Shown here piece after piece: positions 26,660-35,034 of a stretch of DNA of 64,000 nucleotides. The position numbers and the translations under genes were made by a program. The DNA lies in assembly GCF_036237275.1 (NCBI RefSeq), contig NZ_CP108352.1:5704001-5768000 (forward strand). The letters run 5' to 3'. Source of the DNA: Streptomyces sp. NBC_01353. GTDB lineage: Bacteria; Actinomycetota; Actinomycetes; Streptomycetales; Streptomycetaceae. Under the pieces are notes generated by a model. The model was not told where the DNA came from and searched no databases. It saw only the letters and a program-made list of their open reading frames with translations. The number at the start of each line of letters is the position of its first letter. The stretch's first letter is position 1.

Positions 26660-27889
26660 CTAGAACCCGTGCGGCAACCACGGCGCCACGGGCGACCCGA
26701 ACGCGACGGACGCCTCCACGAGGGTCCCGTCGCGAAGCTCCCGCACCCTCCCGGCCGCGGCCAGAGACGTCAAGCTCACGCCCCCCAGATACGCCGCCCC
26801 CAACTCCCGTACGGACAACGCAAGATCCGCCGGATCCTCCGTCCGTACACACACCGCCCCCTCCGGCCCCCCGGTCAACCGCCACCGCCCCTCGTTCCAA
26901 GGACAGAACGCGTCGGCGACCTCGAACACCACATCCACCGCCACCTGATACGTCCGCGCAGCCAACGCCGCGCCGACGTCCACCAGACGCAGATGCAGCG
27001 AGTCCCGCTGCGCCGGCGCGCAGCGCCGGATGTCACTCACCAGGTGCAGCCACGCGTCGTCCACCGGCCGGCCGTGGACCGTCACCGAGGACGTCAGGTC
27101 GATCGAGCAGAGGAACCGCCACAGCGCCGCCTCCGCCGCCGGATCCAGCGCCCCCAGATCCTTCAGCAGCACACTGCCGTCGGGCCCGCTCTGCGACCAC
27201 TCCGGCTTGATCGCGTACAGCGCGTACCCGACGACCTCCCCGTCCCGCTCCGCCAGCACGCACTGCTTCGGCGAGGCCCCGCCCCGCTCGCTCTCCGGGT
27301 CGAGCAGCGGCAGCCGCTCCCACTCCGGCCTGCGGGCCAGCATTCCGGGCCGGCGCGGCACCAGCCGCGCGTAGACCGCCTCGCACGCCGCGGCCGCCTT
27401 CGCCGGATCGGCCTGCCGCAGCACCACCTCGTCCGTACCCTCCGGCACGGTGAGCCGCACCCGGGTCGTGTCGATCGTCGCCCGCGTCTGATAGGTGGCG
27501 ATGCCGTAGCCGAAGCGCCCGTAGATCTCCGGCTCCGAGGCCGTCAGCACGGCCAGCGGTTCTCCCCACGCCCGTACGTCGTCGAGCTGACGTCGCATCA
27601 TCGAGCTGAGGATCCCGCGCCGCCGGTGCGTCGCGGCCACGCTCACCATCGTGACGCCCGCCGTCGGCACGAGCGCGCCACCGGGTACGGACATCCGGAA
27701 CGTGAACGCGCCCGCCGTGCCGACACAGCTCTCACCGTCCCAGACACCGAGCGAGCGGTCGAATTCGGTCAAGTCCCGCCAGAGCTGCCGTTCCTCCGGA
27801 GCCTCCGCGACGCCCCCGAAGGCGAGCACCAGGTTCTCGTACCAGTCGTCCCACTCGGCCGGGTCCAGCACGCGCAGTTCAGTCGTCAT
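26660..27889 (-). CDS. GNAT N-acetyltransferase, Eis type
   Basis: 409 residues, the size of the Eis (enhanced intracellular survival) family: two GNAT-fold domains plus an SCP2-like C-terminal domain. The acetyl-CoA loop is VSVAATHRRRGILSSMM near residue 84. The protein ends in LPHGF; in Eis proteins the free C-terminal phenylalanine carboxylate takes part in catalysis, and it is kept here. Mycobacterial Eis acetylates aminoglycosides and protein lysines. Whether this one modifies a drug or a cell protein is unknown. Convergent with nei. Confidence 0.9.
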   Translation of the reverse strand: MTTELRVLDPAEWDDWYENLVLAFGGVAEAPEERQLWRDLTEFDRSLGVWDGESCVGTAGAFTFRMSVPGGALVPTAGVTMVSVAATHRRRGILSSMMRRQLDDVRAWGEPLAVLTASEPEIYGRFGYGIATYQTRATIDTTRVRLTVPEGTDEVVLRQADPAKAAAACEAVYARLVPRRPGMLARRPEWERLPLLDPESERGGASPKQCVLAERDGEVVGYALYAIKPEWSQSGPDGSVLLKDLGALDPAAEAALWRFLCSIDLTSSVTVHGRPVDDAWLHLVSDIRRCAPAQRDSLHLRLVDVGAALAARTYQVAVDVVFEVADAFCPWNEGRWRLTGGPEGAVCVRTEDPADLALSVRELGAAYLGGVSLTSLAAAGRVRELRDGTLVEASVAFGSPVAPWLPHGF

Positions 27890-27996
27890 ATGCCATCGAT
27901 ATCAGCGCCCACCGGCCCGACGCGACCCGATTTCACGTGCAATGTCTCAGGGGTCCCCCTGCGCGAGGTCCGACCGGGTGGATAGGGTCCAGGCCA

Positions 27997-29142
27997 ATGA
28001 GAAGTCGCGTGGGTGTCGCCTCGTACTCGGCCCGGATGCGCAGGAGCGCACACCGGGTCCGCATCTCCCTGCGCAAGTCCGGTGTCGACTACTTCCGGGG
28101 CGAGGGCTCCGACTGGGTCGCGTTCGCCGGGCTGCTGCTGACCATCCCGGCGATCACCGTCGGCACCCTCGCCAACCCTGTGTGGTGCGCGCCCGCCGCG
28201 CTCGTCCTGCCGATCGTCGCAGGGGGACTGCTGCTGCGCCCCGCGAGCCTTCTCGCGCTGTACGCGGCGGCCGCAGGAGCCCTGATCGTCGAGTCGGTCG
28301 TCCTCGGCCCGTACACGCAGGGGCCGGCGCGGGTCACGCCCGGAACGGTCCTGGTGGTCGCGGCCTGTGGACTCTTCGGGCTGCTCATCGCCCAGTTCAG
28401 GGCCCGGGTCGGCGTGCCCTGGCGGCGCGGCGGCACCATGCTCTTCGACCTGCGCGAACGCATCCGTGCCCAGAGCGCCCTCCCACGGCTCCCCAAGGGC
28501 TGGCACCGTGAGATGGCGCTGCGCCCGGCGGGCGGCCAGTCGTTCTCCGGCGACTTCGTCGTCGCGGCCCGCACGCACGGCGGACGGACCCTGGAGGTCC
28601 TGCTGACGGACGTCTCCGGCAAGGGCATGGACGCCGGATCGCGCGCCCTGCTGCTGTCCGGGGCCTTCGGCGGACTGCTCGGCTCGCTGCCGCCGCACGG
28701 CTTCCTGCCGGCCGCCAACGGCTATCTCCTGCGTCAGGACTGGGACGAGGGCTTCGCGACCTCGATCCACCTGGTCCTCGACCTGGAGTCGGGGGACTAC
28801 GAACTCCTCTCCGCAGGCCACCTGCCCGCGCTCCAGCTCCACGCGGGCACCGGACGCTGGGAGGAGAAGTCGGGCGAGGGCCCTCTCCTCGGCGTCTACG
28901 ACGGCGCCGAGTTCCACCCGGTCAAGGGCTCGCTCCGGCCCGGCGACGTCCTGATGCTCTTCACCGACGGCCTCGTCGAGGCAGCCGACCGGGACATCGC
29001 CGAGGGCATCGACCGCCTCACCGGCGAGGCCGACCGCTATGTCGCCTCGGGCTTCGAAGGCGCGGCCTGGCACCTGATCGAGGCCTGCGCCAAGGACGTC
29101 AACGACGACCGCGCGCTGCTGCTCATCAGCCGCCAGACCTGA
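27997..29142 (+). CDS. Membrane-anchored PP2C phosphatase, SpoIIE/RsbU type
   Basis: 381 residues. Three hydrophobic segments (~residues 40-140) anchor it, and the PP2C (SpoIIE) domain fills residues ~165-380: GGQSFSGDFVVAARTHGG, then LLTDVSGKGMDAG, and DVLMLFTDGLVEA carry the acidic metal ligands. Enzymes of this class remove phosphate from anti-sigma-factor antagonists in partner-switching cascades, which Streptomyces has in large numbers. No anti-sigma, antagonist or sigma gene is adjacent. The ATG at 27997 is the first start after a short upstream stretch; SD is weak (CCAGGCCA). Shares the terminator at 29199-29241 with the convergent acyltransferase. Confidence 0.9.
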   Translation: MRSRVGVASYSARMRRSAHRVRISLRKSGVDYFRGEGSDWVAFAGLLLTIPAITVGTLANPVWCAPAALVLPIVAGGLLLRPASLLALYAAAAGALIVESVVLGPYTQGPARVTPGTVLVVAACGLFGLLIAQFRARVGVPWRRGGTMLFDLRERIRAQSALPRLPKGWHREMALRPAGGQSFSGDFVVAARTHGGRTLEVLLTDVSGKGMDAGSRALLLSGAFGGLLGSLPPHGFLPAANGYLLRQDWDEGFATSIHLVLDLESGDYELLSAGHLPALQLHAGTGRWEEKSGEGPLLGVYDGAEFHPVKGSLRPGDVLMLFTDGLVEAADRDIAEGIDRLTGEADRYVASGFEGAAWHLIEACAKDVNDDRALLLISRQT

Positions 29143-29198
29143 TTTCCAGCCCTGCGGAAACAGGCCGGCCCCGGAAACACATCGTCCCCGGAAGCAGA

Positions 29199-29241
29199 AC
29201 GGCCCCGGACTGTCCCACGCTGGGGAAGTGTCCGGGGCCGT
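29199..29241. terminator. Bidirectional terminator, phosphatase/acyltransferase
   Basis: A perfect 12-bp stem (29199-29210 with 29230-29241) with a 19-base loop stands between convergent genes. Confidence 0.8.
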
Positions 29242-29268
29242 CCAGGGTCGTTCTCGACCGGCTCCGCG

Positions 29269-30387
29269 TCAGGACTGCTTCGCCGGCGCGTCCTTGCGGA
29301 AGGCCCAGGCCATCTCGGGCTCGGTCACCCACTTCAGCGCCCGGCGCACCAGAGGGGTGCACAGCAGCGTCATCGCCACGAGCGCTGCGAGGGTCACGAC
29401 CACCCGGCCCGGCGCGGTCGACAGCCACGGGTTGTCCTCGAAGAGGCCGAGGTAGCTGAGACCACGGATCAGGAATCCGTGCAGCACGTAGCCGCAGATG
29501 GTGCCTGCGCCGAGCGCAGTGAACCAGCGCCGACTGCCGGGAACGAGGGAGAGGAACGCGGCCGTCAGCACCAGCGTGCAGAGGAAGAGGACCCCGGCGA
29601 TGAACAGACCCCACCCCACGCCGACACCCATCTCCTGCACGCTCTGTGAGCGGTAGAACCAGCTCAGATAGAGGGTGGGCGTCAGCCAGTACAGGAGGGG
29701 GACCGCGGCGGCGAACACGAGGACCGACGCGATGCGCACCGACCGCCGCCGCAGGAACACGAAGTGCTCGTTCTTCATGCACAGTCCGAGCACGAAGAAC
29801 GGCAGGAACTGGAGCACCCGGGAGAGCTCCAGGGCGGCGCCGATGGCGGGGGTGACCAAGGCGAGCGTCGCGATCACGAGGGACGTCGCCAGCGGCCACC
29901 GCACGACGCGCCAGAACGGGGTTGTCAGCCGCCAGATGAACAGGGCGATCAGGAACCACATCAGATACGTGGGGTGGAGCAGGCTGATCGGCCGGAAGGT
30001 GTCCGTCCCCCACCGGGTGAACAGCGTGTAGGCGACCTCGAAGACGACGTACGGCACGACCACGCCGGTGAGGAGCCGCTTCAGCTGGTCGGGGCGGCCC
30101 GTGTAACTACGGGACAGATACCCGGATACCAGTATGAAAACCGGCATATGGAAGGTGTAGACCAGCATGTACAGGCCGCGGGTGGCCCGGCTTCCCTCGA
30201 TCACCGCGGGCCATGCATGCCCCATGACGACGAGCAGGATCGCGAAATACTTCGCGTTGTCGAAGTAGGGATCGCGCGCGGTGGGTTTGCGGGTGGCCTC
30301 GCCCTTGCCCCGCGTCGTCGGGATCGATCCCGCCTCCTCGCCCTCGGGCAGCGGAGTCCTGGCACTTGTCTGTATGGCGGAGGACAT
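29269..30387 (-). CDS. Acyltransferase family 3 membrane protein
   Basis: 372 residues with a hydrophilic N-terminus of ~40 residues and about ten membrane helices. The family mark is RDPYFDNAKYFAILLVVMGH: an aspartate and the following histidine in the first helix. FHMPVFILVSGYLSR is the second conserved segment. Acyltransferase-3 proteins transfer acetyl or other acyl groups to surface sugars, macrolides or peptidoglycan from the membrane. The target is unknown. 346 bases with no gene lie upstream. Confidence 0.88.
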   Translation of the reverse strand: MSSAIQTSARTPLPEGEEAGSIPTTRGKGEATRKPTARDPYFDNAKYFAILLVVMGHAWPAVIEGSRATRGLYMLVYTFHMPVFILVSGYLSRSYTGRPDQLKRLLTGVVVPYVVFEVAYTLFTRWGTDTFRPISLLHPTYLMWFLIALFIWRLTTPFWRVVRWPLATSLVIATLALVTPAIGAALELSRVLQFLPFFVLGLCMKNEHFVFLRRRSVRIASVLVFAAAVPLLYWLTPTLYLSWFYRSQSVQEMGVGVGWGLFIAGVLFLCTLVLTAAFLSLVPGSRRWFTALGAGTICGYVLHGFLIRGLSYLGLFEDNPWLSTAPGRVVVTLAALVAMTLLCTPLVRRALKWVTEPEMAWAFRKDAPAKQS

Positions 30388-30733
30388 TCGAGGACCCTAG
30401 CTGTGCGACAGCTGTGGCCAAACCATGTGGTAAATAAGGGATATTCCGTGCGACTGGAGGCGAAATCTCTCCCAGGCTTCGCAGCTATATGCGAGAAATC
30501 CAGGACAAACGACCCTTGGTTGTACGGGTGTGCTGTATCTCTCTCTTGGGGGTTCCGTGGAACGCCTGCGAACGGGTAGGCGTCCCGGCCGGAATTCGCG
30601 ATCTTGTCCGCGACGGTTCGTCACACCGCAGCGGGGGCAGGGGGGTTGATGGCACCATGGATAGAGCGGGGGGTGTTCTGTGACGCGCGCTCCCTGGCGG
30701 GCAAGGTGGGACCGACCGAGGGTGTGATCAGTT
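30388..30733. other. Gene-free interval, partly A+T-rich
   Basis: 346 bases between the acyltransferase start and a small membrane gene. A 15-base palindrome AGCTGT-GCG-ACAGCT (30399-30413) is close to the acyltransferase start and may be an operator. Bases ~30415-30550 are poorer in G+C than anything else in the window. I see no convincing gene in either strand. Confidence 0.5.
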
Positions 30734-30928
30734 GTGGCCATTTCACTGTCTGTGGTGCTGCTGTTGGCGATCATCCTGGTGGTGCTGATCCGCGGCGGAA
30801 ACCTCAAGGCCGGCCCGGCCGTGGTCGCGGTGCTCTTCGGCTTCTTCCTTGCCTCCACGGGCATGGCCGACGACATCCAGCGCTTCCTGGACTCGATAAC
30901 GCAGACCGTGGGCTCCATCAAGTTCTGA
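30734..30928 (+). CDS. Small single-pass membrane protein, 64 residues
   Basis: GTG start at 30734. Two hydrophobic stretches (~3-19 and ~27-42) separated by RGGNLKAGP, then an amphipathic tail with FLDSITQTVGSIKF. I do not recognise a named family. A strong hairpin starts six bases after the stop, and codon use is that of a real Streptomyces gene. The paired hydrophobic segments and charged centre suggest a membrane or holin-like small protein, but no function can be given. No SD better than a weak GTG-rich run is seen. Confidence 0.7.
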   Translation: MAISLSVVLLLAIILVVLIRGGNLKAGPAVVAVLFGFFLASTGMADDIQRFLDSITQTVGSIKF

Positions 30929-30933
30929 ACAGA

Positions 30934-30969
30934 CCACGGGCCCCCGCCGATCCCGGCGGAGGCCCGTGG
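30934..30969 (+). terminator. Terminator after the 64-residue membrane protein
   Basis: CCACGGGCC (30934-30942) pairs with GGCCCGTGG (30961-30969); between them CCGCC/GGCGG forms a second stem, so nearly the whole element is paired. Confidence 0.8.
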
Positions 30970-30984
30970 CCGTTCTGTGGCGCG

Positions 30985-31418
30985 TCAGAAGAAGGTGACG
31001 CCCTTCCAGCCCTTCGCGTGCAGGGTCACCGCCGTGCCCAACGAGCCGTCCTCGGCGGTCGGGTGGAGCAGCAGGGCGCCCGAGCGGTCGCGGGAGACCA
31101 GATCGCTCCGCCCGTCGCCGTCCAGGTCGCCCACGACGGCCACGGAGGGACGTTGCCGCGCGGTCCAGCCGGACGGGGAGACGGTGGCCGGCGCCCCGAG
31201 CGCCCACACGTCCGCCTCGGTCCCCTCCGGGACGCTGAGGTGCACCGTGCGCCCCGTTCCGGGCGGCGCCCCCTTCGGGTACTCCGCGGGTCCGTGAAGG
31301 CGACCGGCGGCGCGGCCGGCCTCGTCCGGTCGACATGGAAGCCGAACGGCGCCGTCCATGCCGAAGCGCCACGCCACACTGCGGGTGCCCCACCCGGCAT
31401 CGGGAATTCCGGACGTGG
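30985..31418 (-). pseudogene. Frameshifted C-terminal remnant of an FG-GAP/VCBS-repeat protein
   Basis: The last ~50 codons read GDLDGDGRSDLVSRDRSG and end GWKGVTFF, a calcium-binding FG-GAP repeat as in extracellular Streptomyces proteins. Upstream, Ig-like sequence is split over two frames: SVAWRFGMDGA is in the final frame, FGFHVDRTRPAAPPVAFTDP is in another, and AEYPKGAPPGTG returns to the first. The shifts fall near 31341-31356 and 31281-31292. The 5' part is lost: homology stops where the tRNA-Gly terminator begins (31427). An ATG at 31464 gives an open frame but is inside that terminator. Two sequencing errors could fake the shifts but not the missing N-terminal part. Confidence 0.65.
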
Positions 31419-31426
31419 AAACGGCT

Positions 31427-31458
31427 CCGGCCCGGCCCCTCGAAAGGGGTCGGGCCGG
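31427..31458 (-). terminator. Terminator of tRNA-Gly
   Basis: A 14-bp stem with one G-T wobble (31427-31440 with 31445-31458) and CGAA loop begins eight bases after the tRNA 3' end. Confidence 0.8.
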
Positions 31459-31465
31459 AACCATC

Positions 31466-31539
31466 TGGAGCGGGCGACGGGAATCGAACCCGCGTAGCTA
31501 GTTTGGAAGACTAGGGCTCTACCATTGAGCTACGCCCGC
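31466..31539 (-). tRNA. tRNA-Gly (anticodon TCC), CCA encoded
   Basis: Cloverleaf on the minus strand: acceptor GCGGGCG/CGCCCGC, D arm with AGCTCAATGGTAGAGC, anticodon stem CTAGT/ACTAG with TCC in the loop, T arm CGGGTTCGATTCCCG. Discriminator T then CCA in the DNA. 74 bases. Followed by its own hairpin. Confidence 0.95.
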
Positions 31540-31670
31540 AAAGGACGCACCGCAGGTCACGAGGGCCGCGGCACGGACAGCATCGTAGCGGGTTCCTGGC
31601 GGTCCCCGCACGCCCCATAAAGAGGGGGCGTCGCACTGTCTCCGTGCATGTACCCTACGTGTCGCACCGA

Positions 31671-31747
31671 CGGGGTGTGGCGCAGCTTGGTAGCGCGTCC
31701 GCTTTGGGAGCGGAAGGCCGTGGGTTCAAATCCCGCCACCCCGACCA
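31671..31747 (+). tRNA. tRNA-Pro (anticodon TGG), CCA encoded
   Basis: Acceptor CGGGGTG/CACCCCG, D arm GCGCAGCTTGGTAGCGC, anticodon stem TCCGC/GCGGA around TTTGGGA with TGG, T arm GTGGGTTCAAATCCCGC. Discriminator A then CCA. 77 bases. It is 161 bases upstream of tig, a position I recall as conserved in Streptomyces. Confidence 0.95.
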
Positions 31748-31908
31748 CCAAGATCACGGATCACAAGATCGCGTTGTGGGCCTCATCCCGCTTGCGGTTA
31801 CTATGCAAGCTGCGTGCCCGTGTGTCTCTCTGACCGGGCCGATCGGCCGGAACCGCCACCAAGCGGCACCGGCAGAATCCAAGAATCAGCCACCAAGGAG
31901 ACCGAACC

Positions 31909-33303
31909 GTGAAGAGCGCCGTGGAGACCCTGAACCCGACTCGGGTTCGGCTCACTGTCGAGGTGCCCTTCGAGGAGCTCAAGGACAGCCTCGACGCGGC
32001 GTACAAGAAGATCAACCAGCAGGTCACGGTCAAGGGCTTCCGTAAGGGCAAGATCCCGGCTCGTGTGATCGACCAGCGGTTCGGGCGTGGTGCGGTGCTG
32101 GAGGAGGCCGTCAACGACGCCCTCCCGAAGTTCTACACCGAGGCCGTCAACGAGGCCGAGGTCAACCCGCTGGGTCAGCCCGAGGTCGACATCACCGAGC
32201 TGAAGGACGGCGAGCTGCTGGCCTTCACCGCCGAGGTCGACATCCGCCCGACGATCGAGATCCCGGACTACTCCGGCATCGAGGTCACCGTCGACGCGGT
32301 CGAGGTCACCGACGAGGACGTCGAGAAGTCCGTGGAGCAGCTGCGCGAGCGCTTCGCCTCCACGAACCCGGTCGAGCGCGCCGCTGCCGAGGGTGACGTC
32401 GTCACCATCGACCTCGAGGCCAAGGTCGACGGCGAGGTCCTGCCCGACGGTGTCGCCCAGGGCGTCTCGTACACCATCGGTTCCGGCGAGCTCCTCGACG
32501 GCATCGACGAGGCCGTCACCGGCCTCGAGGCCGGCGGCGAGGCCACCTTCACCTCGCAGCTGAAGGGCGGCTCCGCCGAGGGCAAGGACGCCGAGGTCAC
32601 CGTCAAGGTCACCGCCGTCGCCGCCCGTGAGCTCCCCGAGCTGGACGACGACTTCGCGCAGCTCGCGTCGGAGTTCGACACCCTCGACGAGCTCAAGGCC
32701 GACAGCCGCAAGCGCCTCGAGAACATGAAGCAGTTCGACCAGGCCACCCAGGCCCAGGAGCGCGTCCTCGACGAGCTTCTGAAGCTGGCGGACGTCCCGA
32801 TGCCCGAGAAGCTGCTCGAGGACGAGATCAACACCCGCAAGCACAACCTGGAGCACCACCAGCTCGGCCAGATGGGCCTCGACCTCGCGAAGTACCTGGA
32901 GATCCAGGGCAAGACCGAGGAAGAGTTCCTGGCGGAGACCAAGGAGCAGGCCGAGAAGGGCATCAAGACGCAGTTCATCCTCGATGAGCTCGTCAACAAG
33001 GAGAAGCTGAACGTCAGCCAGGAGGAGCTCACCGAGCACCTCATGCGCCGCGCCGCCTCCTCCGGCATGTCCCCTGACCAGTTCGCCCAGGCCGTCGTCG
33101 AGGGTGGCCAGGTGCCGATGCTCGTCGGCGAGGTCGCCCGCGGCAAGGCCCTCGCGGTCGTCGTCGAGGCCGCCAAGGTCGTCGACACCAACGGTGAGGT
33201 CGTGGACCTCGAGGACGACGAGGACGACACCGAGACCGCCGCCGAGGCCGTCGAGGCCGTCACCGGCGAGACCGAGGTCGCCGAGGAGAAGAACGAGGCC
33301 TGA
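31909..33303 (+). CDS. tig: Trigger factor, ribosome-associated chaperone and prolyl isomerase
   Basis: Binds at the ribosome exit tunnel and folds nascent chains. 464 residues, GTG start with AAGGAG eight bases before. The ribosome-binding motif GFRKGKIP lies near residue 43, the FKBP-type PPIase domain spans ~155-240 ([15 protein letters not shown]), and the C-terminal chaperone arms follow. The last ~35 residues are a very acidic tail rich in Asp/Glu, longer than in E. coli. A terminator follows, so it is transcribed apart from clpP1, though the two are neighbours by function. Confidence 0.97.
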   Translation: MKSAVETLNPTRVRLTVEVPFEELKDSLDAAYKKINQQVTVKGFRKGKIPARVIDQRFGRGAVLEEAVNDALPKFYTEAVNEAEVNPLGQPEVDITELKDGELLAFTAEVDIRPTIEIPDYSGIEVTVDAVEVTDEDVEKSVEQLRERFASTNPVERAAAEGDVVTIDLEAKVDGEVLPDGVAQGVSYTIGSGELLDGIDEAVTGLEAGGEATFTSQLKGGSAEGKDAEVTVKVTAVAARELPELDDDFAQLASEFDTLDELKADSRKRLENMKQFDQATQAQERVLDELLKLADVPMPEKLLEDEINTRKHNLEHHQLGQMGLDLAKYLEIQGKTEEEFLAETKEQAEKGIKTQFILDELVNKEKLNVSQEELTEHLMRRAASSGMSPDQFAQAVVEGGQVPMLVGEVARGKALAVVVEAAKVVDTNGEVVDLEDDEDDTETAAEAVEAVTGETEVAEEKNEA

Positions 33304-33325
33304 GCCTCGCTTCGAACCGCAGGTC

Positions 33326-33362
33326 CACGGGCCCGGACGCACTGCTGTGCGCCGGGCCCGTG
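33326..33362 (+). terminator. Terminator after tig
   Basis: Perfect 11-bp stem (33326-33336 with 33352-33362) plus an inner CGCAC/GTGCG stem with a TGCT loop. Confidence 0.85.
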
Positions 33363-33397
33363 CCCGTATTCCCGGCCTCGCGGGAGCTTCGACAACC

Positions 33398-33414
33398 TTG
33401 CGCTCCCAGCGAAC
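33398..33414 (+). promoter_or_regulatory. Candidate ClgR box before clpP1
   Basis: TTGCGC-TCCCA-GCGAAC resembles the palindromic ClgR operator (GTTCGC-N5-GCGAAC) with a perfect right half and 4 of 6 matches on the left. In Streptomyces ClgR activates clpP1-clpP2. It is 121 bases before the clpP1 start. Confidence 0.45.
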
Positions 33415-33534
33415 AGTTAGGGAACCGGGATGGCGTTGTCCTACCTGCGCGTTAGGGTCCATGAATACGAGGGCACTGCCCTCAGAACGAGACGCTGAGA
33501 CGGCCGTCGCCGTCGGAGACGAGCAGGTGGATAC

Positions 33535-34152
33535 GTGACGAATCTGAAGCCTTACGCCGCGGGTGAGCCGTCCATCGGTGGTGGCCTCGGCGACCATGTC
33601 TACAACCGGCTGCTCGGCGAGCGCATCATCTTCCTCGGCCAGCAGGTCGACGACGAGATCGCCAACAAGATCACCGCGCAGATGCTTCTCCTGGCCGCAG
33701 ACCCGGAGAAGGACATCTTCCTGTACATCAACAGCCCCGGTGGCTCGGTGACGGCCGGCATGGCCATCTACGACACCATGCAGTACATCCCGAACGACGT
33801 CGTCACCATCGGTATGGGCATGGCGGCCTCGATGGGCCAGTTCCTGCTGACCGGCGGCGCCGCCGGCAAGCGCTTCGCGCTGCCGAACACCGACGTCCTG
33901 ATGCACCAGGGCTCCGCCGGCATCGGCGGCACGGCCTCGGACATCAAGATCCAGGCCGAGTACCTCCTCCGTACGAAGAAGCGCATGGCCGAGATCACCG
34001 CGCTCCACTCCGGTCAGACCGTCGAGACGATCATCCGTGACGGTGACCGCGACCGCTGGTTCACTGCGGAGGAGGCCAAGAACTACGGCCTCATCGACGA
34101 CATCATCACGCACGCCGCGGGCGTTCCCGGCGGCGGCGGCACGGGCGCCTGA
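33535..34152 (+). CDS. clpP1: ATP-dependent Clp protease proteolytic subunit 1
   Basis: Serine peptidase ring subunit that works with ClpX or ClpC. 205 residues, GTG start. Catalytic triad S99 (GMAASMG), H124 (LMHQG) and D173 (DRDRWF). It heads the clpP1-clpP2 pair; Streptomyces and other Actinobacteria assemble mixed ClpP1P2 tetradecamers, and clpP1 loss affects development. Only 51 bases separate it from clpP2. A candidate ClgR box is upstream at 33398-33414. The tail [10 protein letters not shown] is typical of the actinobacterial protein. Confidence 0.97.
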   Translation: MTNLKPYAAGEPSIGGGLGDHVYNRLLGERIIFLGQQVDDEIANKITAQMLLLAADPEKDIFLYINSPGGSVTAGMAIYDTMQYIPNDVVTIGMGMAASMGQFLLTGGAAGKRFALPNTDVLMHQGSAGIGGTASDIKIQAEYLLRTKKRMAEITALHSGQTVETIIRDGDRDRWFTAEEAKNYGLIDDIITHAAGVPGGGGTGA

Positions 34153-34203
34153 GCCCGGCAGACCGCTGAAGAGCCCCAGCCCCCGCCGAACGCCACCAGG
34201 ACG

Positions 34204-34878
34204 GTGAACATCCAGATGCAGAACAACCTCTCCCCGAGCGGCCTCTACACCGGCGCGCCGATGGACAACCGGTACGTCGTCCCGCGCTTCGTCGAGCGCA
34301 CCTCGCAGGGCATCCGCGAGTACGACCCGTACGCGAAGCTCTTCGAAGAGCGCGTGATCTTCCTGGGCGTGCAGATCGACGACGCCTCCGCCAACGACGT
34401 CATGGCCCAGCTGCTGTGCCTGGAGTCGATGGACCCGGACCGCGACATCTCGATCTACATCAACAGCCCCGGTGGCTCCTTCACCGCGCTGACGGCCATC
34501 TACGACACGATGCAGTTCGTCAAGCCGGACATCCAGACGGTCTGCATGGGCCAGGCGGCGTCCGCCGCGGCCGTGCTGCTCGCCGCCGGTACGCCCGGCA
34601 AGCGGATGGCCCTGCCGAACGCCCGTGTGCTGATCCACCAGCCGTCCGGCGGCACCGGCCGTGAGCAGCTCTCCGACCTGGAGATCGCGGCCAACGAGAT
34701 CCTGCGTATGCGGACCCAGCTCGAGGAGATGCTGGCCAAGCACTCCTCGACGCCGATCGAGAAGATCCGCGACGACATCGAGCGCGACAAGATCCTGACC
34801 GCCGAGGACGCCCTCGCGTACGGCCTGGTCGACCAGATCGTCTCGACCCGCAAGACCACGGCCGCCGCGGCAGCCTGA
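34204..34878 (+). CDS. clpP2: ATP-dependent Clp protease proteolytic subunit 2
   Basis: Second peptidase subunit of the Clp complex. 224 residues from the GTG at 34204. Catalytic triad S120 (MGQAASAA), H145 (LIHQP) and D195 (ERDKIL). A start at the ATG of 34216 (MQNNLSPSG) is equally possible: the GGTGA that includes the GTG would then serve as its SD with eight-base spacing, whereas the GTG has only a cramped AGGA before it. Tightly spaced with clpP1, hence one operon. A hairpin follows before clpX. Confidence 0.95.
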   Translation: MNIQMQNNLSPSGLYTGAPMDNRYVVPRFVERTSQGIREYDPYAKLFEERVIFLGVQIDDASANDVMAQLLCLESMDPDRDISIYINSPGGSFTALTAIYDTMQFVKPDIQTVCMGQAASAAAVLLAAGTPGKRMALPNARVLIHQPSGGTGREQLSDLEIAANEILRMRTQLEEMLAKHSSTPIEKIRDDIERDKILTAEDALAYGLVDQIVSTRKTTAAAAA

Positions 34879-34889
34879 CGCTCGGCCTT

Positions 34890-34943
34890 CCCCTGGCACG
34901 GTCCGTGTGGCCGAATCACGACCATGTGAACCGTGCCAAGGGG
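34890..34943 (+). terminator. Terminator after clpP1-clpP2
   Basis: TGGCACGG (34894-34901) and CCGTGCCA (34931-34938) pair, extended by CCCC/GGGG with one bulged A. It suggests that clpX has a transcript of its own; its promoter should be in 34944-35034. Confidence 0.65.
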
Positions 34944-35034
34944 GGCCCGAACGGGGGGCCCGGCAAGGTACCGTCGAATATGAGGCACCAGGAGTCGCTG
35001 AACCAGGCGCTCCCAGGCGAAGGGGAAGCACCTC

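Noticed and set aside
30604-31497. Plus-strand open frame of 297 codons spanning the small gene and remnant
   Set aside because: Runs antisense through the tRNA-Gly gene and shows no domain.
31466-31747. Integrated element at tRNA-Gly or tRNA-Pro
   Set aside because: No integrase, no direct repeat of a tRNA 3' end was seen nearby, so att sites are not supported.
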